Assembly (NCBI GenBank): GCA_008921705.1
Contig: VFFE01007650.1
Span: 680,748-744,747 of the forward strand
Direction of reading: 5' to 3'
DNA: 64,000 nucleotides
DNA from: Burhinus oedicnemus
Lineage: Eukaryota; Chordata; Aves; Charadriiformes; Burhinidae
Part shown: positions 59,644 through 64,000 of the stretch, piece by piece
Position numbering within the stretch: the stretch's first letter is position 1
Layout: each line of letters starts with the position of its first letter
Translations under genes and position numbers: made by a program
The notes under the pieces: generated by a model
Seen by the model: only the letters and a program-made list of their open reading frames with translations
Databases searched by the model: none
What the model was told of the DNA's origin: nothing

Positions 59644-62059
59644 TACAATGGTTAATTGTGATAAATTGTAATTACCTATGTTGACTAATTATTATTAAGG
59701 AGGCATGTGCAAATATTTAGGGCTCGTGGGTGTATAGATCTGTGTGTGTGCAGGTACACATTTATTGTGCATGGAACCCTGAAGAGATACCAGTCCCCAT
59801 CATCTCCTGCTAGGCTGCCATGGCACTGGAATCCCTAGAAATGCAAACAGGGATATTGCCATAAAAGGATGGGTGAGCAAAAGGGCTAATGAAGCTGGTG
59901 AGACATAGTTGGAGGGGAGAACTTCAAGGCTACGGGAACCTGTGGTTTCTGGCGTTGTGGGAGGAACCTTTCCCTGCAGTTCGCATGGCAAAGGAGACTG
60001 AATGCCTTGCTGCTGAGACAGTCTCCCCTGTGTGAGGCGGTAGGCCAGCTTCCCCATCAGAACTGGGCGTGATTCCCTCCTTCCTCCTCAATATGTGACG
60101 GTGATGGAAACGATGAGACAATACATAAATGCCAGAAAATTTTTTTCCGCATCCAAATAAAAATTAACTTAATCTAACTGTCTTCTGGCTGTGTTTCATT
60201 AAAAGTAGGCTGTATTGAACATTCAGAAATGTTTAGCGATGTCAAAATTTAATTACTATTTAGTGGGAATGAAACTATGTGTGTAAATTGCACAATTTTC
60301 AGGGAAAGTCAACCCTTGGATGGTGTGCTAATAAGGACTGGGTGATCTTTGGCATTTACTGTGGAAAGAGAAATGCATTACAGAATGGAAAATAAAGCTT
60401 ATGTTAAGCATGTGCAAAGGTACAGCATTAAGTAGACAAATACACTGGAAGAGATAATTATACTGAACTCATGTTTCTAGCCACAAGGGTGAACTTTCTC
60501 CAAAACACTGCAATGGCTGCAAGATCCCTAAGCCTCAGCATTCCTTTGTTGTTTAGTAAATCACTGTGGAGTCTATTGCATAATGTGTCCTTCATCCTTT
60601 TCTAGTGGTTTGTCCTCACAGGGTGTAACCGTCTCATTGTTCCATCTGAGTTCAAACAGTAGCTGCAACCTGAAATATAAGAAAGTATAAAACATTGACC
60701 CTTTCAAAAATTAGTGAACTTCTCACATCAACATATAAGGATGCTCTGTGTGTCTAAACCAGGGTACCACAAATTAATTGGCATGTGAGATCTTTTATCT
60801 GACTTATTTTGATAATTATGTCAGAGTTTTGTATCCCAGATCCCTAGTTAGCTTCAAAATGTTCATTCCTCACTTTTCCTCAAATGACTCTTATGCCTTC
60901 AAAGTATCCACTATTGAAGAAAGAGCTCGTGGCTCAGGAGCATTTGGGGAGTCCTGCAGCTGGACTCAGCTAAGTCACTTTACCAGTTGCCTTCTTAAAC
61001 TGTTTGCCAGCTGATAAAATACCTTTCTGTTTCACTTTTCTTTTGATGTGATAAAGGAATTCTGCCACCAGATTTACTGGAGGGTGTCTCCAAGAAAACA
61101 GTCAGAATTAGTCACTGACCTGAGGACCTAAATTTAAATAAAAGGTAAAACAGATTCTTTCTGGAAGAGCTTGAGAGAATAATGGGCATGTGAATTGCAT
61201 CTGTATTCTAAGAAGAGTATATGATTTTAAAATCTAGAATTCCTCTAATCTCAGAATCCTCTACCTGAGAAAATAATCTGATAATCTTTAAAATAATCTG
61301 AGAAATCCTCTACTCTGGACCATTTTAGTATTTTTGTCATTAATTAAAGCAAACTCAAGCTTTAACAGCTGTTAACTTGCTTTTCCAGAATTCTTTTGTC
61401 TTCTTTTTAAATTTCTTTCAGTTTTCTGTAGTTCCTAATCATTGGGCAATTAAGCATAGAAATGTTCCTTTGCAAATACAGTTCACTATATATCAGGCTT
61501 GTTTGTGGTAACTGCTCGCACAGGGGCAATGATGCTGTTGTGATCATACAATCTATATTCAGATCTCAGCCTTGAGAACCAGACTCCCAGGAGACATTTC
61601 AGTACTACTATCATTCCTTTAGTGGTTTGCTCTGTTCCGCTTCTACTGATACTTAAAGTTAGATGGTCAGAATATTGTATCATCTCCTTAGAGGATGTTA
61701 AAACAGTAGTAAAATACAGTGCAAGTCCATATGATTGGTCATAAATTATTTTGAATTGTCATTATATATTATTCTGTAATTGATTCAGGGTGGTATTTTA
61801 CTGCTGGAGCTTGCATGCAAAAAAGTGTAATTGCAGTTGTACTGAAGTTAGTAGAAATATTAGGAAAACATTGCTTTCAACTCAAGGATTAAATGAGTCA
61901 ATAGTTCCGTGTTAAAGAATTCTCCTTACTGTCGGGTTGTGTGAACTCGTTATCTAGGCTAGTTAAAGAATGTTTCAGGCCAACATGTCTTGTAGTTTTC
62001 ATTGTGTGCATTATGAAAGTACTTTTCAGAAGTGTTAACTATACTCGGTGTGCTGTATG
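59644..62059. other. No gene seen; single-copy DNA
   Basis: About 2.4 kb without a supportable gene or repeat. A small imperfect duplication (AAAATAATCTGA repeated near 61268 and 61291) is present. Confidence 0.55.
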
Positions 62060-62262
62060 CACTATATTGTGTGTAGTGGCCTTGGCTTTAAATTATGTGT
62101 TGTATATAAGTATTTCTGTGTAGAAAAACACACACAAACAACATTACTGAACCACATCCACCTGTGTCTGCAGGACACATTCACACAACAGCCAGTGTCT
62201 ATGCCCAAACACACTCCCAGGCTTTCCAGAACTGTTGTGCCTTTTCAGTTCTCAGCTACAAA
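62060..62262 (+). repeat. Dispersed repeat of unknown family, copy 2
   Basis: This is the second copy of the 56388-56600 repeat, in the same orientation about 5.7 kb away. The two copies share a frame without indels over about 34 codons (QDTFTQQPVSMPKHTPRLSR here). Most differences there change the amino acid, so there is no sign that the frame was kept by selection. Confidence 0.8.
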
Positions 62263-64000
62263 AAATACAGACTGGGAATTCTGTCTTGGCCGAACAATGC
62301 AATGCAGTAAACAGTATGTTTGTTTATTGCAGAAGAATGAAGAACCAAATCTACTCTAAATAGAAAGTGAATTAATGGATTCAGAATTCCTAGATATTTC
62401 CAATATGGGGCTTACATGGCTTTTCTCACTCTGATTTTCTTTGATAAAAATAGCTGTTACAGGCCTAGGAATTAACAAATTAAATTTGAAAAGTGTAGGT
62501 AGAAATCACACAATATATACTTACAGTAAGCACCAGAAAACCTTCTTTGATAATAGCTAGCTGCAGTAGAAATATTTAAATTATTTTTATTGTTTGCGTA
62601 TGAAACACATCTCTTGTGACAAACTTCAAGGTCAACAAACTACCATTTCAGGAATCCTATCTTAGTCATAGCAACAACTTAAAAAAAAAGTAAGAGAACA
62701 CTGAGAAGGGGAAATTTTAGTGGTACCATACCTTAAATTTTCCCTTTCATTACCTTAGTCAATTTGACAGCTCTTGTTCTCACTAGAGGAATCTGAAACT
62801 CTAGACTACATTTTACTTTTCGTTGTCAAACAGAGGCCAAATAACATATGAAGAAAGTTTAAATCCAGATGAACTACAGCATACTAGACTGCAAGTAGCA
62901 TACTGCTGGGATTTGTCCTCTGATGCGATACTGTTTTGAATCCAGTTTCTGTTGCTTCTTAGTGCTAAATTTCATTCTTCCAAAAGTCAAATATTCACCC
63001 ACAGCTCTCTCATTCATGGTCTAAAGAGGTGACAGAGGCCTCTGAGTCAGCTCAAAATCTGAAAAAAGACAAAACAGAAATAACAAAAAGTGTGCCTAAG
63101 CATGCCTTAATTGTTGCTTTTCAATAGAAAAGGATGGAAAAGGGACGATAGGAATAAAAGGAAGGAAATATATCCTGTTTTAGCCTGGGAGCACAGAAGT
63201 TCTGCTTTTCAGGCTTGGCTTTGACATGACTTCCGAGTAGCAATGAACAAATCTTCACGTCTTTTCACCTCTCTGTTGCTGCTTATACTTCTCTGTCTGT
63301 CTTCATGTGATGCTGGTATTTTTGAGTGCTTTGAATTGGACAAGACATACAGAGTGGCTAAATATAAAAGTGTAATACTCAGCCTAGCGTGCAGAGTAGT
63401 TCCGAACAACTAATTAACTTTTAAAAGAGTAACATTAAACAGGATGTTAAAGATACTGTAACAAAGTAAGTTTTACATTTAACATCTCCTCTACAATAAA
63501 AGGATTTGGAAGATTTTTCCTTGTAAGTCGAATAGGTGCCAGTTAAAAGAAAATTATTTAGTTACTGTGTGGTGAATTGAAAGTCATAGTTGTGCAATTA
63601 GCCTGAAGCAGAAAACCTCTTGAGTAATAGATTCAACAGAAAATCAGAAATCTAATAATGATTTGGGGGCATGGTTTTAAATAAACCTTTGTGAGATGAT
63701 GAGAAGGAAACATTTCAGTATGAGATGGTGGCTTGCTTAAGAAAGACATGGAACACACAAATCTCCTGAAAAGATATCTATGCAGCTCCTGGATCTGCTG
63801 CATTACAGAAAATATTTTGGTTAGCGCTCCTTGCACAAAATATACCTTATCCAGTCAGGAAATGAAACCAAATTATGTGATATAACTTTTTTTGCCACTG
63901 GCACAAGTTCTGCACAAGGTCTGATTCATCTTGAGCGTAGTAACTTGCAAGCATACGGCCCTTTCACCTCAGTAGGATATTTTTAGAAGCTTAATATTCT
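62263..64000. other. No gene seen; A+T-rich DNA
   Basis: About 1.7 kb to the window end with short frames only and no recognised repeat or RNA gene. Confidence 0.55.

Overview
The window looks like a gene-poor stretch of a bird nuclear genome. The main evidence is a set of CR1 LINE copies with the avian-type terminal octamer (ATTCTATG)n, together with an ERV-type LTR, fragments of much older LINEs, overall A+T richness, CpG depletion outside young insertions, and two 20-base N gaps of the kind used for scaffolding. No protein-coding host gene, rRNA or tRNA could be recognised. Nearly all open frames are short and have no family hallmarks, or they belong to retrotransposons. Species cannot be read from the sequence.

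Layout. 1-6.4 kb is unannotatable single-copy sequence with one unusually long unrecognised minus-strand frame (1166-2275). 6.4-7.3 kb holds a badly decayed CR1-type LINE (minus). 7.3-21.3 kb is mostly A+T-rich single-copy DNA with three more G+C-rich patches or fragments (8.8-9.7, 15.9-16.4 and a CR1 tail at 16.9-17.05 kb), an N gap at 10.92 kb and a weak exon-like segment at 20.6 kb. 21.35-32.6 kb is a CR1 cluster: three minus-strand copies (21351-22780, 25149-25785, 29310-32612). The longest, about 3.3 kb, keeps the end of ORF1 and all regions of ORF2 (endonuclease, reverse transcriptase, C-terminal tail), but all are dead. 32.6-51.1 kb is single-copy sequence with small tandem duplications, a (TTTC)n tract, a perfect hairpin, and a (GAGAR)n tract abutting a CR1 copy of another subfamily (43390-43757). 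51.1-52.7 kb holds two opposed CR1 fragments and an L2-like LINE remnant. 54.2-55.2 kb holds a CR1 copy cut by the second N gap and followed immediately by a CpG-rich LTR. 56.4 and 62.1 kb carry two diverged direct copies of an unidentified dispersed repeat. A CR1 tail lies at 59.5 kb.

No genes act together here. The biology is the history of retroposon insertion, decay and exchange. The strongest signal is between the CR1 copies at 21.4 and 29.3 kb. They differ by about 5% or more in their 3' parts but are almost identical over about 575 bp of the reverse-transcriptase region, and within that tract both carry the same loss of the motif-A catalytic Asp and the same nonsense codon. This is best explained by gene conversion, or less simply by a defective subfamily mobilised in trans. 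I found no evidence for a new molecular system in this window.
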